Assembly: GCA_048267305.1 (NCBI GenBank)
Contig: JBLWXT010000004.1
Span: 62,001-126,000, forward strand
DNA from: Owenweeksia sp048267305
GTDB lineage: Bacteria > Bacteroidota > Bacteroidia > Flavobacteriales > Schleiferiaceae
Direction of reading: 5' to 3'
Length of the DNA: 64,000 nucleotides
Notes under the pieces: model-generated
Told to the model about the DNA's origin: nothing
The model's input: only the letters and a program-made list of their open reading frames with translations
Databases searched by the model: none
Made by a program: the position numbers and the translations under genes
Shown: one piece after another, positions 53,317 to 61,731 of the stretch
Layout of the letters: each line of letters starts with the position of its first letter
Position numbering within the stretch: position 1 is the first letter of the stretch

Positions 53317-53682
53317 CTATTGCCTGGTGCCTGTCCAGGTTCCTTCAATGTTTTGCCCTTGATTTTTCCATACACCATTGGCGCTATTGCCTGATAAGGT
53401 ACCTGTGAAATCCAAGGTGCTTATTATAATATTTACCTGAGCTGTGAGCTCGCCACTTGTGCTTACACTTCCGGTTACGTCAAACGTAAAGTTGGATAAG
53501 GAATCAGGACGAGCCACTCCTGTAATTCCACCATCATCATCTATATTCACCGTCCATTTTCCTGAATCACCTCCTGAGTAGGTACCAGACCATGTTCCCT
53601 TATAGGCCTTGTACTCGTCATCCTTACATGAGGAAAGGCCTGTGAAAATAATAGCCAATGCCAGAAGCAATACCTTTTTCAT
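53317..53682 (-). CDS. Small hypothetical lipoprotein between parA and parB
   Basis: 121 aa. The signal peptide ends in the lipobox GLSSC. The mature protein is a predicted beta-sandwich-like region (YKGTWSGTYSGGDSGKWTVN, FTGTLSGNSANGVWKNQG) rich in Gly, Ser and Thr. No family is recognised. The position between parA and parB on the same strand is unusual, since these genes are normally adjacent. Confidence 0.7.
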   Translation of the reverse strand: MKKVLLLALAIIFTGLSSCKDDEYKAYKGTWSGTYSGGDSGKWTVNIDDDGGITGVARPDSLSNFTFDVTGSVSTSGELTAQVNIIISTLDFTGTLSGNSANGVWKNQGQNIEGTWTGTRQ

Positions 53683-53729
53683 TTTATGTGTATTAATGGA
53701 TAACAGATACTTGCCAATTGGGGGAATGA

Positions 53730-54512
53730 CTACACAGTTTCCTGTATTGTTTCATTCTTTTCCAAAAACTCGCGGGCCAAATTTAAGTAATTCACCGCGC
53801 CATTGCTGGAGGCGTCATACATGATTATACTCTCACCATAACTTGGTGCTTCGCTAAGGCGCACATTGCGCTGAATAATGGTGTTGAATACCATATTCTG
53901 GAAGTGAGTGCGCACTTCTTCAACTACCTGATTACTTAGGCGTAAACGAGAGTCAAACATGGTAAGAAGAAGTCCTTCAATATCTAAATCAGGGTTGTGA
54001 ATATTCTGAACACTCTTAATGGTATTGAGCAGTTTCCCCAATCCTTCCAATGCAAAGTACTCACATTGTATAGGTACAATTACCGAGTCGGCAGCCGTAA
54101 GGGCATTCAGGGTAATAAGACCAAGAGAAGGGGCACAGTCAATAATAATATAGTCGTACTGATCCTTGATTTCGGCCAAAGAGCGCTTAAACATTTGTTC
54201 GCGATCCACTTTATCCACCAGCTCAATTTCCACGGCTACCAGGTCGATCTGGGCAGGCATCAAATCAAGATTGGGAGATTTGGTTTTAATGGTGGTTTCA
54301 CTGGCTTTCATCTCATGCTCCAAAGCCTGATAGGTACCAACAGAAATATTATCGGGGTCAAAACCCAGTGCAGAAGTGGAATTGGCCTGTGGATCGGCAT
54401 CAATCAAAAGCACCTTTTTTTCTAAAACGCCAAGACTGGCTGCAAGATTTACAGCGGTGGTGGTTTTTCCAACTCCACCTTTTTGATTGGCAACGGCAAC
54501 TATTTTTCCCAT
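53730..54512 (-). CDS. parA: Chromosome partitioning ATPase ParA
   Basis: 260-aa deviant Walker-A ATPase (MinD/ParA family). The P-loop is KGGVGKTTT starting near residue 10. IDADPQANSTSALG is the A' motif and IIDCAPSLGLITLNAL contains Walker B. ParA uses the nucleoid to move ParB-parS complexes. The gene is followed downstream by the lipoprotein gene and parB. Confidence 0.96.
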   Translation of the reverse strand: MGKIVAVANQKGGVGKTTTAVNLAASLGVLEKKVLLIDADPQANSTSALGFDPDNISVGTYQALEHEMKASETTIKTKSPNLDLMPAQIDLVAVEIELVDKVDREQMFKRSLAEIKDQYDYIIIDCAPSLGLITLNALTAADSVIVPIQCEYFALEGLGKLLNTIKSVQNIHNPDLDIEGLLLTMFDSRLRLSNQVVEEVRTHFQNMVFNTIIQRNVRLSEAPSYGESIIMYDASSNGAVNYLNLAREFLEKNETIQETV

Positions 54513-54704
54513 CTTCCTTCGTATTTTTTTATAATGCTAATAAAAAACTCTATCTAAAATAAGCCTACAACAAGTGTATTGGCAGTAATTTGCAGCTTGC
54601 AAAGCTTTAACCAACACTCTTTTTTGAGGGCTTCAAAATTACAATAATAAGAGGGCTTCAAGATTCAGGCAAGGCCACTGGAATATTAATTTTTTAACAA
54701 ACTG

Positions 54705-55226
54705 ATGATAACTGTAATTTGTGGAACGCACCGCCCTAAAAACCAAACTTTGAGCGTTGTAAACCTTTATTTTGAGATTTTGAAAAACCTGGGGCAGGAG
54801 GTGAAAATTCTGCAAATGGATGAACTGCCCGAGGATTTCCTCATTACAAATACCTTTGGCAAGCGTACTCATGGAATGGAGGATATTATCCATGAAAAGA
54901 TTGTGGCGGCTGATAGGTTTGTTATTGTATCACCAGAGTACAATGGCAGTTACCCCGGCCTTTTCAAGGCTTTTTTAGATGCTGTAAAGCCCCATGTGTG
55001 GAAAGGAAAGAAAGTGGCATTAGTGGGAGTGGCCAGTGGTAGAGCTGGCAACCTTCGTGGTATGGATCATCTTACGGATGTTATGCATCACCTAAGAGCG
55101 GAGGTGTTTTCTTTTAAAGTGCCTATTTCGAAATTAGATGCTCTTATGAATGAAGACGGATTGCTTGTGGATGAAGCCACAGTAAAGGTTTTGGAGCAAC
55201 AGGCTGAGGAGTTTTTGAGGTTTTGA
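54705..55226 (+). CDS. NADPH-dependent FMN reductase family protein
   Basis: 173-aa flavodoxin-like protein. ITVICGTHRPKNQTLSVVN holds the FMN phosphate-binding loop, and VSPEYNGSYPGLFKAFLDAV is the active-site loop of the family. It reduces FMN, quinones or azo compounds with NAD(P)H. The actual substrate is unknown. It is the only plus-strand gene between parA and the leucine dehydrogenase-type gene. Confidence 0.9.
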   Translation: MITVICGTHRPKNQTLSVVNLYFEILKNLGQEVKILQMDELPEDFLITNTFGKRTHGMEDIIHEKIVAADRFVIVSPEYNGSYPGLFKAFLDAVKPHVWKGKKVALVGVASGRAGNLRGMDHLTDVMHHLRAEVFSFKVPISKLDALMNEDGLLVDEATVKVLEQQAEEFLRF

Positions 55227-55247
55227 GTTTAATCTGAGCTATAAAGA

Positions 55248-55303
55248 GCCACTAAGGCACAAAGGCACTAAAAAAACCTTCGTGTATTGGTGACTTAGTG
55301 GCC
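55248..55303. repeat. Dispersed AAGGCAC-type inverted repeat
   Basis: GCCACTAAG at the left pairs perfectly with CTTAGTGGC at the right. The interior has GCACAAAGGCAC and CTTCGTG. It is related to the 48607-48667 element and lies between the FMN reductase and PUR-family genes. Confidence 0.55.
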
Positions 55304-55311
55304 ATTGAACA

Positions 55312-55346
55312 CAAAAAAACCGCCTCAACTTTCATTGGGCGGTTTT
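55312..55346 (-). terminator. Terminator downstream of the PUR-family gene
   Basis: On the minus strand, AAACCGCC and GGCGGTTT flank an AATGAAAGTTGA loop region, followed by TTTTT, 22 bp after the stop codon. Confidence 0.75.
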
Positions 55347-55367
55347 CACTTATATTCTGATTAATCT

Positions 55368-55763
55368 TTATATATCGTCAAAGCTTACATCTGTATAGGC
55401 CTTGGCGGTGCTTATTGGCTTTTCTTCCATGGCCGCTACAGGCTCAGCATATTCGTTTTCCTGATTTTTATGAAAGTCTGGCTGATGCGTTTCGGAGATT
55501 ACCTCGGTACCCTTTTCACTTACAATGAAGTTGGTAATGTCTTCGAGAATTTCACGGAAGCTTTCAAAGTCTTCCTTGTAGAGGTAAATCTTATGTTTTT
55601 TGTAAAACTGATTGCCATTTTCACCAGTGTGCTTCTTGCTTTCTGTAATGGTGAGATAGTAGTCATCGGCTTTTGTAGCCCTTACATCAAAAAAGTAGGT
55701 TCTTCTTCCTGCTCTTAAAACCTTAGAGTGAATTTCTTCCTTATCGTGATCGCGATCGCCCAT
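55368..55763 (-). CDS. PUR-family (DUF3276) nucleic-acid-binding protein
   Basis: 131 aa from ATG 55763. A TTG at 55811 would add 16 unlikely residues. IHSKVLRAGRRTYFFDVRAT and YYLTITESKKHTGENGNQFY, then YKKHKIYLYKEDFESFREIL, form one PUR repeat as in the Bacteroidota PUR-alpha homologue, which binds RNA or single-stranded DNA as a dimer. The C-terminal 45 residues are acidic and disordered. It is preceded by no close gene and ends in a clear terminator. Confidence 0.85.
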   Translation of the reverse strand: MGDRDHDKEEIHSKVLRAGRRTYFFDVRATKADDYYLTITESKKHTGENGNQFYKKHKIYLYKEDFESFREILEDITNFIVSEKGTEVISETHQPDFHKNQENEYAEPVAAMEEKPISTAKAYTDVSFDDI

Positions 55764-55831
55764 TTTTCGTTTCCGTTTACTGATATGGACAAAACTAAAA
55801 AAAAACTCCAATTACAAACGGCTAAAAGATT

Positions 55832-57604
55832 TTACACCGCTTTTTTTGATTCCTCGGTTAATTGCTGCTCATACATATTGCGATAATAACCATCTTTTTG
55901 CATTAGCTCGTCATGGCGTCCCTGCTCAATAATCACCCCATCATCCAACACTAAAATGCGGTCAGCATGTTTTACCGAAGATACCCGGTGGCTAATGATT
56001 AATGTGGTGCGCTGATCTATTAAACGTTTCAGATTGTTGAGGATTTTTTCTTCTGTTTCGGTGTCAATGGCACTCAGGCAATCATCAAAGATGAGCACCT
56101 TGGGCTCCTTGGCAATGGCGCGGGCAATGCTTATTCTTTGCTTTTGCCCGCCACTTAGTGTTATGCCTCTTTCACCCACCTTGGTATCATATCCTTGCGG
56201 GAATTCCACAATATTGTGATGTACCTCGGCATTTTTCGCAGCATTTTCAATTTGCTCAAAGGGCACATCACCAATTCCAAATCCTATATTTCTACCAATG
56301 GTGGTGGAAAACAAAAAGGCCTCCTGCGGAACATACCCTATTGAGCGTCTTAATTCATACAGGTTTACTGTATTTATTGGTTTGTCATCAACCAAAATTT
56401 CACCCTCAGTAGTATTGTATAATCGCCCAATTAATGTGGCAACGGTGGATTTTCCACTTCCGGTTTTACCAATGATGGCTAAGGATTTCCCAGCCTCCAG
56501 TGTAAATGAAACATCCTTAAGCGCTTTAATACCAGTATCGGGATAGGTAAAACTCACATTCCTGAATTCAATCTTCCCTTTCAAATTAAGCGGCTCTTCC
56601 GTAGGGTTTTCTATTTCAGGAGTAATACTCAAGAATTCGTTTATACGGGTTTGAGATGCAGCAGCCCTTTGTATTAAAGATGTAACCCAGCCAATAGAGG
56701 CTACTGGCCAGGTAAGGTAGTTTACATACATAATAAACTCGGCTATATTACCCGTAGTAAGCCTTCCTGCAAATACCTCTTGACCACCTATGTATACAGT
56801 GAGTATGGTGCTAAGCCCAATCAGCAGTATCATCAGTGGGAAAAACAATGCATTGATGCGGTACAACTCCTCATTCTTTTTAAGGTAAGTGTTGGCCTCT
56901 ACCGAAAAACGATCAAGGGAGTCCTTTTCTCTGGTATAAGCCTTCAGCACTCTAATTCCCGAAAAGGCTTCCTGTACATAAGTGCTAATAGAGCTGAGTT
57001 GTCGCTGTACCTGTTCACTTTTAATGTTAATCTTTTTACTGATGTAGAAAATAGCAACAGCCAGTATGGGTAGGGGAGTAAGTACATAAAGCGTAAGCTT
57101 CACGTTAATATCCAGCATTACGGGAATTACAATCAGAAGCAGCAAGCTGGTATTTATGGTGTACATAATCGCTGGTCCGATATACATACGCACACGGCTT
57201 ACATCCTCGCTAATGCGATTCATCAGGTCACCGGTATTATTTCTTTTATAAAAGGCGAGAGAGAGTTTTTGATACTGATCAAAGATGGCATTCTTCATGT
57301 CAAATTCGATGTAGCGACTTACCACAATGATGGTTTGGCGCATAAAAAAGGTGAATAGACCATTGAGTAGGGAAGCTCCAATAATTATTAAACCATACAT
57401 AATGAGCTGCTGCTGCAAATCATTTAACTCGAAACCTCCGTTTTGGAAGCTTTTCAGGGCTTTCTCAACAGTGTCAAAAGACTTACGGACATATATGGCC
57501 GGGAATATTTTGAAAACCACTGATATAGCTACAAAAAGTACCCCCAGTAACAGGCGTCCGCGATATTTGTAGAAATATTTATTTAGTACGGTAAGAGAAT
57601 TCAT
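55832..57604 (-). CDS. ABC transporter, fused permease and ATPase (exporter half)
   Basis: 590 aa. Residues 1-320 form six membrane segments of a type I exporter. The nucleotide-binding domain has Walker A GKTGSGKST at about 375-385, the Q loop, signature LSGGQKQR near 480, Walker B VLIFDDCLSAID (about 500) and the H loop near IISHR. The Walker B Glu is replaced by Asp-Cys (DDC in place of DE), which would weaken hydrolysis if it is the catalytic position. The protein works as a homo- or heterodimer and probably exports a lipid, drug or peptide. No partner half is next to it. Confidence 0.92.
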   Translation of the reverse strand: MNSLTVLNKYFYKYRGRLLLGVLFVAISVVFKIFPAIYVRKSFDTVEKALKSFQNGGFELNDLQQQLIMYGLIIIGASLLNGLFTFFMRQTIIVVSRYIEFDMKNAIFDQYQKLSLAFYKRNNTGDLMNRISEDVSRVRMYIGPAIMYTINTSLLLLIVIPVMLDINVKLTLYVLTPLPILAVAIFYISKKINIKSEQVQRQLSSISTYVQEAFSGIRVLKAYTREKDSLDRFSVEANTYLKKNEELYRINALFFPLMILLIGLSTILTVYIGGQEVFAGRLTTGNIAEFIMYVNYLTWPVASIGWVTSLIQRAAASQTRINEFLSITPEIENPTEEPLNLKGKIEFRNVSFTYPDTGIKALKDVSFTLEAGKSLAIIGKTGSGKSTVATLIGRLYNTTEGEILVDDKPINTVNLYELRRSIGYVPQEAFLFSTTIGRNIGFGIGDVPFEQIENAAKNAEVHHNIVEFPQGYDTKVGERGITLSGGQKQRISIARAIAKEPKVLIFDDCLSAIDTETEEKILNNLKRLIDQRTTLIISHRVSSVKHADRILVLDDGVIIEQGRHDELMQKDGYYRNMYEQQLTEESKKAV

Positions 57605-57608
57605 GCAA

Positions 57609-57639
57609 TTGCGTCAAGTGAAAATTTGAACTACTTTCG
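57609..57639 (+). promoter_or_regulatory. Putative promoter (TTG-N20-TACTTTCG) for the 57737 gene
   Basis: TTG at 57609-57611 and TACTTTCG at 57632-57639 match the Bacteroidota -33/-7 layout, about 100 bp upstream of the ATG at 57737 and next to the divergent ABC transporter start. Confidence 0.55.
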
Positions 57640-57736
57640 CGCCAATCAAAATGGCGTTTTTGCCCTTTTTGTTAAGAGCTTTCAAAAGTAAAGCTAATAT
57701 CCCTTTCGTCTTTTTATTACTCTATCAATAATAACA

Positions 57737-58840
57737 ATGAGCGATCTTAACATATTGGAACATCACAAAATCTCGGGTCCAGTCTTTGGTTCAGAGGCAT
57801 TTAAAGGTCACGAACAACTGGTTTTTTGCCAGGATGAAGAAACCGGACTAAAAGCAATAATCGGAATACACAGCACCACTTTGGGCCCGGCACTAGGTGG
57901 TACCCGTATGTGGCAGTACGAAAATGAGGCTGATGCTATTCGCGATGCACTCAGGTTGTCGCGAGGAATGACCTACAAGGCAGCTATCTCCGGCCTAAAC
58001 CTGGGAGGTGGAAAAGCAGTAATTATTGGCGACAGCCGCAAGGATAAAACCGATGCGCTGATGCGTAAGTTTGGCCAATATGTAAACTCCCTTTCCGGAA
58101 GATATATTACCGCAGAAGATGTGGGTATAAATACCCACGACATGGAAATGGTGAAAATGGAAACCGATCATGTTACCGGAATCCCTGAATCCATGGGCGG
58201 TAGTGGAGATCCTTCTCCCGTTACAGCCTATGGCGTATATATGGGTATGAAGGCTTCCGCCAAATACAAATGGGGAAGTGATAGCCTGGCCGGTAAAAAG
58301 GTTTTGGTGCAGGGTATTGGCCATGTTGGAGAAACCCTCGTAAAACATTTGGTGGAAGAAGGTGCTATTGTTACCATCAACGATATTCACGAAGATCGCA
58401 TCACTGCAATTTCTGAAAAGTATAATACCAAGGCTTTCCGTGGTTCTGACTTATTTAGTGAAGACATGGATATATACGCTCCATGTGCACTGGGAGCTAC
58501 CGTAAACAGCGAAACTATTGCTAAAATGAAATGTGCCATTATTGCCGGGGCGGCCAACAATCAGTTGGCTGACGAGGTGATTCATGGCAATGAGGTTAGG
58601 CAAAAGGGTATTATATACGCCCCCGACTTCTTGATAAATGCCGGTGGGTTAATAAACGTATATCGGGAAATAGCCTATTACGATCAGGCAGAAGCATTGC
58701 GCAGAACAGAAAATATCTACAATACAACACTGGAGATTTTTGCGCTGGCAGATGAAAGGAATATTACCACACATGAAGCGGCCCTGAAAATGGCTGAAGC
58801 TCGTGTGGCCAGGAAAAAAGCAGAATTACAGAACGCTTAA
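57737..58840 (+). CDS. Glu/Leu/Phe/Val dehydrogenase, leucine dehydrogenase type
   Basis: 367 aa. NAD-dependent oxidative deamination of a branched-chain amino acid to its oxo acid. The catalytic Lys region is SGLNLGGGKAVI, preceded by RGMTYKAA (substrate Lys). ITAEDVGINTHDMEMV and GSGDPSPVTAYGVYMGMKA are family signatures. The Rossmann motif is GIGHVGETLVKHL. The 367-aa length is close to leucine dehydrogenases. Phenylalanine or valine cannot be excluded. nusB follows 16 bp later, probably on the same transcript. Confidence 0.92.
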   Translation: MSDLNILEHHKISGPVFGSEAFKGHEQLVFCQDEETGLKAIIGIHSTTLGPALGGTRMWQYENEADAIRDALRLSRGMTYKAAISGLNLGGGKAVIIGDSRKDKTDALMRKFGQYVNSLSGRYITAEDVGINTHDMEMVKMETDHVTGIPESMGGSGDPSPVTAYGVYMGMKASAKYKWGSDSLAGKKVLVQGIGHVGETLVKHLVEEGAIVTINDIHEDRITAISEKYNTKAFRGSDLFSEDMDIYAPCALGATVNSETIAKMKCAIIAGAANNQLADEVIHGNEVRQKGIIYAPDFLINAGGLINVYREIAYYDQAEALRRTENIYNTTLEIFALADERNITTHEAALKMAEARVARKKAELQNA

Positions 58841-58856
58841 AAAATCACAAAAGCTA

Positions 58857-59798
58857 ATGTTGAGCCGCAGGCATATACGTATCAAGGTGCTTCAGGCACT
58901 TTATGAGTATTTTCAAAACCCCGATTCGGATATGGCCAAGGGAAACAGAAAACTACTCGAAAGCATTCACTCCATCAATGATTTGTACCTCTATGAGCTT
59001 AAAACGCTTAGAGATATACTTAAAATTGCTGAAGATGAAATAGAAAGGAGGAAAAGCAAAAGACTTCCCTCCAAGGAAGACCTTAACCCCAAGGAAAACT
59101 TTGTGAATAACAGTTTCCTGAAGTGGCTGGAGGGTAATAAGGCCTTTGGCAAACAAGTGGAGCTGAATCATATTAGCCTTGGTGAAGACAGGGAGCTACT
59201 GAAAAGGATATATCGGGAGATTGAAGCGACAGATGAATTTGCCGCGTATCTGGAGCTGGAAAGCCCCAATGCCGAGGCCGATAAAAACTTTATTAAGTGG
59301 ATTTACGGTACTTTCATCGTTAATAGCGAATCGCTTCATCAGCTTTATGAAGCCAAGGAAATGCATTGGGCGGATGATCTCGATGCAGCACAAATGATGG
59401 CTACCAAAACCATTAAGAGGTTTGATGAAAGCTATACCATGGAGTCTGAGCTTCCCCGATTAATTAAGGATTCCGCTGATTTGGATTTTGCAGAAGTGCT
59501 ATATCGCAAAAGCATAATCAATAGTGATGAGTATGAAAAACTCATACACGATAAAGCCCGGAATTGGGAGATGGACCGTATCGCCCTGATAGATATCCTT
59601 CTGATGAAGTTGGCCATATCGGAGTTGATCAACTTCCCCGAAATCCCCGTTAAGGTTACCCTGAATGAATACATTGATATAAGTAAGGAGTACAGCACTC
59701 CTAAAAGCGGTGTCTTCATAAATGGAATTCTTGACAAGGTAAAAGCCGAGCTAATGGAGAGTGGTAAAATCAGAAAAATTGGCAGAGGTTTGCTTTAG
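58857..59798 (+). CDS. nusB: Transcription antitermination factor NusB (long form)
   Basis: 313 aa from ATG 58857. The frame extends upstream into the dehydrogenase gene, but the ATG gives LSRRHIRIKVLQALYEYFQ, the usual start. The N-terminal half is an extension found in Bacteroidota NusB. The C-terminal half (RIALIDILLMKLAISELINF, KVTLNEYIDISKEYSTPKSG, FINGILDKV) is the standard NusB fold that, with NusE (S10), binds boxA in rRNA antitermination. Confidence 0.92.
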   Translation: MLSRRHIRIKVLQALYEYFQNPDSDMAKGNRKLLESIHSINDLYLYELKTLRDILKIAEDEIERRKSKRLPSKEDLNPKENFVNNSFLKWLEGNKAFGKQVELNHISLGEDRELLKRIYREIEATDEFAAYLELESPNAEADKNFIKWIYGTFIVNSESLHQLYEAKEMHWADDLDAAQMMATKTIKRFDESYTMESELPRLIKDSADLDFAEVLYRKSIINSDEYEKLIHDKARNWEMDRIALIDILLMKLAISELINFPEIPVKVTLNEYIDISKEYSTPKSGVFINGILDKVKAELMESGKIRKIGRGLL

Positions 59799-59852
59799 CA
59801 TTATTTTTGCTCAGCGCACATCGTAATTACATAATTTTTAATATCAATAACT

Positions 59853-60341
59853 ATGAAAAGAATAGCATTCGCTTTATCAGGATTGCTTTTAGTTGCTTTC
59901 ACATCTTGTGATAGCGCCACCAGTAAAATCAACAACGGAGAAGAGTCTTCCTCTGTAGAACTTTCAGATGTTGATGGAGAAGGTTCTCCACAGTTTAGCT
60001 TTACTGAAGAGTCTCACGATTTTGGAACCATTGAAGAAGGAACCATTGCCAAGCATGACTTTAAGTTTAAGAATACCGGTGACGCTCCTTTGATTATTAC
60101 CAATGCCTCAGGAAGTTGTGGTTGCACCGTTCCTCAATGGCCACGTGAGCCTATCGCTCCGGGAGATGAAGCTACTATTCACGTAGAGTTTAACAGCCAG
60201 GGCAAGCCAGGTAACAACCAAAAGGAAGTAACCCTTACTGCTAATACAGAACCCAACACATTTGTACTGAAAATTTCAGCTCAGGTTACTCCAGTTGCTA
60301 AGCCAGAAGGCGAGGCTACTACTGATGCTGCAAATGGTTAA
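59853..60341 (+). CDS. DUF1573 lipoprotein
   Basis: 162 aa. The signal peptide ends in the lipobox VAFTSC. The DUF1573 domain has FGTIEEGTIAKHDFKFKNTG followed by the hallmark SGSCGCTVPQWP and an Ig-like beta end (VEFNSQGKPGNNQKEVTL). The family is common and abundant in Bacteroidota and of unknown role. It lies 54 bp after nusB and 13 bp before yajC, so it shares this transcript. Confidence 0.9.
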   Translation: MKRIAFALSGLLLVAFTSCDSATSKINNGEESSSVELSDVDGEGSPQFSFTEESHDFGTIEEGTIAKHDFKFKNTGDAPLIITNASGSCGCTVPQWPREPIAPGDEATIHVEFNSQGKPGNNQKEVTLTANTEPNTFVLKISAQVTPVAKPEGEATTDAANG

Positions 60342-60354
60342 TAAAAAACTTTAG

Positions 60355-60699
60355 ATGATTTTAAATATTCTATTACAAGCCGAAGGTGGCGGTTTTACTT
60401 CCTTATTACCCTTACTACTGGTAATTGTGGTGATGTATTTCTTCTTTTTTCGTCCACAGATGAAAAAGCAAAAAGAAGAGAAGAATTTTCAAAGTGAAAT
60501 AGCCAAGGGTATGCGCGTGGTGACTACCAGCGGTATTCATGGTAAAATTTTGGAAGTTGGCGACACCTATATTATCCTCGAAAGCGAAAACAGCCGGCTA
60601 AAGGTTGAGCGCAGTTCTGTGAATAAACAGATGAGTGCAGTTTACCTGCCCAAAGAGGAAAAAGTGGAAAAGGACGATAAAAAGTCGGACAAGAAGTGA
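60355..60699 (+). CDS. yajC: Preprotein translocase subunit YajC
   Basis: 114 aa. One N-terminal membrane segment (SLLPLLLVIVVMYFFFFRPQ) ends in the family motif FFRPQMKKQKEEK. The soluble part (GMRVVTTSGIHGKILEVGDT) follows. YajC is part of the SecDF-YajC holo-translocon. The tail is Lys/Asp-rich. A terminator-like hairpin follows 4 bp after the stop. Confidence 0.95.
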   Translation: MILNILLQAEGGGFTSLLPLLLVIVVMYFFFFRPQMKKQKEEKNFQSEIAKGMRVVTTSGIHGKILEVGDTYIILESENSRLKVERSSVNKQMSAVYLPKEEKVEKDDKKSDKK

Positions 60700-60703
60700 T
60701 AAA

Positions 60704-60731
60704 AAACGGGCCTTGTGCCCGTTTCTTTTTT
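60704..60731 (+). terminator. Terminator-like hairpin between yajC and the YbbR gene
   Basis: AAACGGGC/GCCCGTTT with loop CTTGT is followed by CTTTTTTT. The downstream ATG at 60733 begins only 2 bp after it, so read-through must occur or the gene needs its own promoter. Confidence 0.7.
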
Positions 60732-60732
60732 T

Positions 60733-61731
60733 ATGGCAGAAGACAAAAACATAGTAAGGAATTTTTTTAGCAACCTCAGGATACCACTCTTATTTCGTGG
60801 TAACACTACTGCGAAGTTGCTCTTTCTTTTGCTCTCTGTTTTTTTGTGGTTTCTGATAAAACTTTCAAAAGAAGGCTATACTACTGAGTTTTCATTTCCT
60901 GTGGAATATGTAAACATGCCTTCCAATAAACGCCTTAATCAAAAACCTGTTTCCGCATTGGTGGTTAAGGTGCGCTCCCATGGCTACGATTTGTTGCAGT
61001 ATAAATTGCGCTCCTTTAGGCCTATCCAAATAGATTTGGAACACAACGTGAAACACGAGGGTGGCCGATACTTTTGGGAAACAAACACTAAAAAAAATCC
61101 GATTGACATTGAGTTTGATGATAATACTGAGATTCTTTCCATAAAACCTGATACCGTATTTTTTGATTTTAATGATATAAAAACCAAAAAGGTAAAGGTG
61201 TATTTAAAGGGAAAGAGGTTGTACTCAAATTTCAAAACGTTTTTCAGCCCACCAGAAATTAAACCCGATAGCATTGTTATTTCCGGTGCCGAGAGCGATG
61301 TTAATAAAATAGACTCCATTTTTACCAAAACTGTAAAGCTTAAAGCATTGGAGGATACAGTCATTCATACAGCGGATCTGGAGTTGCCAAATAACAAGGG
61401 ATTGGAGTTTTCGGCAAAGTCGGTTACTGTAAAGGTGCGTTACACTAATCTTACTGAAGGTACCTTTACAATACCAGTAAATGTTATCAATCTTCCTTCT
61501 GGTTATGTGCTCAATGTCTTTCCGGCAAAAGTGTCGGTAAAATATCAGGTACCCGTGCAAGACTTTGATAAGGTTAACGTGGGTGATTTTATAGCATATG
61601 TAGATTTTGATGAGATAGGCGATAACCCCGAGGCTCGTTTTATAGGGGTTAAACTTAGGGCTGCTCCGGCCTTTCTAAGAAAGGTTACCGTAGAGCCCAA
61701 ACAACTGGAATTTATACTTATTAAAAAATGA
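60733..61731 (+). CDS. YbbR-like domain protein
   Basis: 332 aa from ATG 60733. An upstream GTG at 60715 falls inside the hairpin and is disfavoured. One N-terminal membrane anchor (TAKLLFLLLSVFLWFLIKL) is followed by extracytoplasmic repeats of YbbR type (VEYVNMPSNKRLNQKPV, VYLKGKRLYSNFKTFFSPPE, IPVNVINLPSGYVLNVFP). In other bacteria, YbbR/CdaR proteins associate with the diadenylate cyclase CdaA, but no cdaA gene is present in this window. The stop overlaps the coaE start by 4 bp. Confidence 0.8.
   Translation: MAEDKNIVRNFFSNLRIPLLFRGNTTAKLLFLLLSVFLWFLIKLSKEGYTTEFSFPVEYVNMPSNKRLNQKPVSALVVKVRSHGYDLLQYKLRSFRPIQIDLEHNVKHEGGRYFWETNTKKNPIDIEFDDNTEILSIKPDTVFFDFNDIKTKKVKVYLKGKRLYSNFKTFFSPPEIKPDSIVISGAESDVNKIDSIFTKTVKLKALEDTVIHTADLELPNNKGLEFSAKSVTVKVRYTNLTEGTFTIPVNVINLPSGYVLNVFPAKVSVKYQVPVQDFDKVNVGDFIAYVDFDEIGDNPEARFIGVKLRAAPAFLRKVTVEPKQLEFILIKK

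Noticed and set aside
53730..54512. Possible replication origin or parS near parA/parB
   Set aside because: No GTTTCACGTGAAAC-like palindrome, DnaA-box cluster or dnaA gene was noticed in the window.
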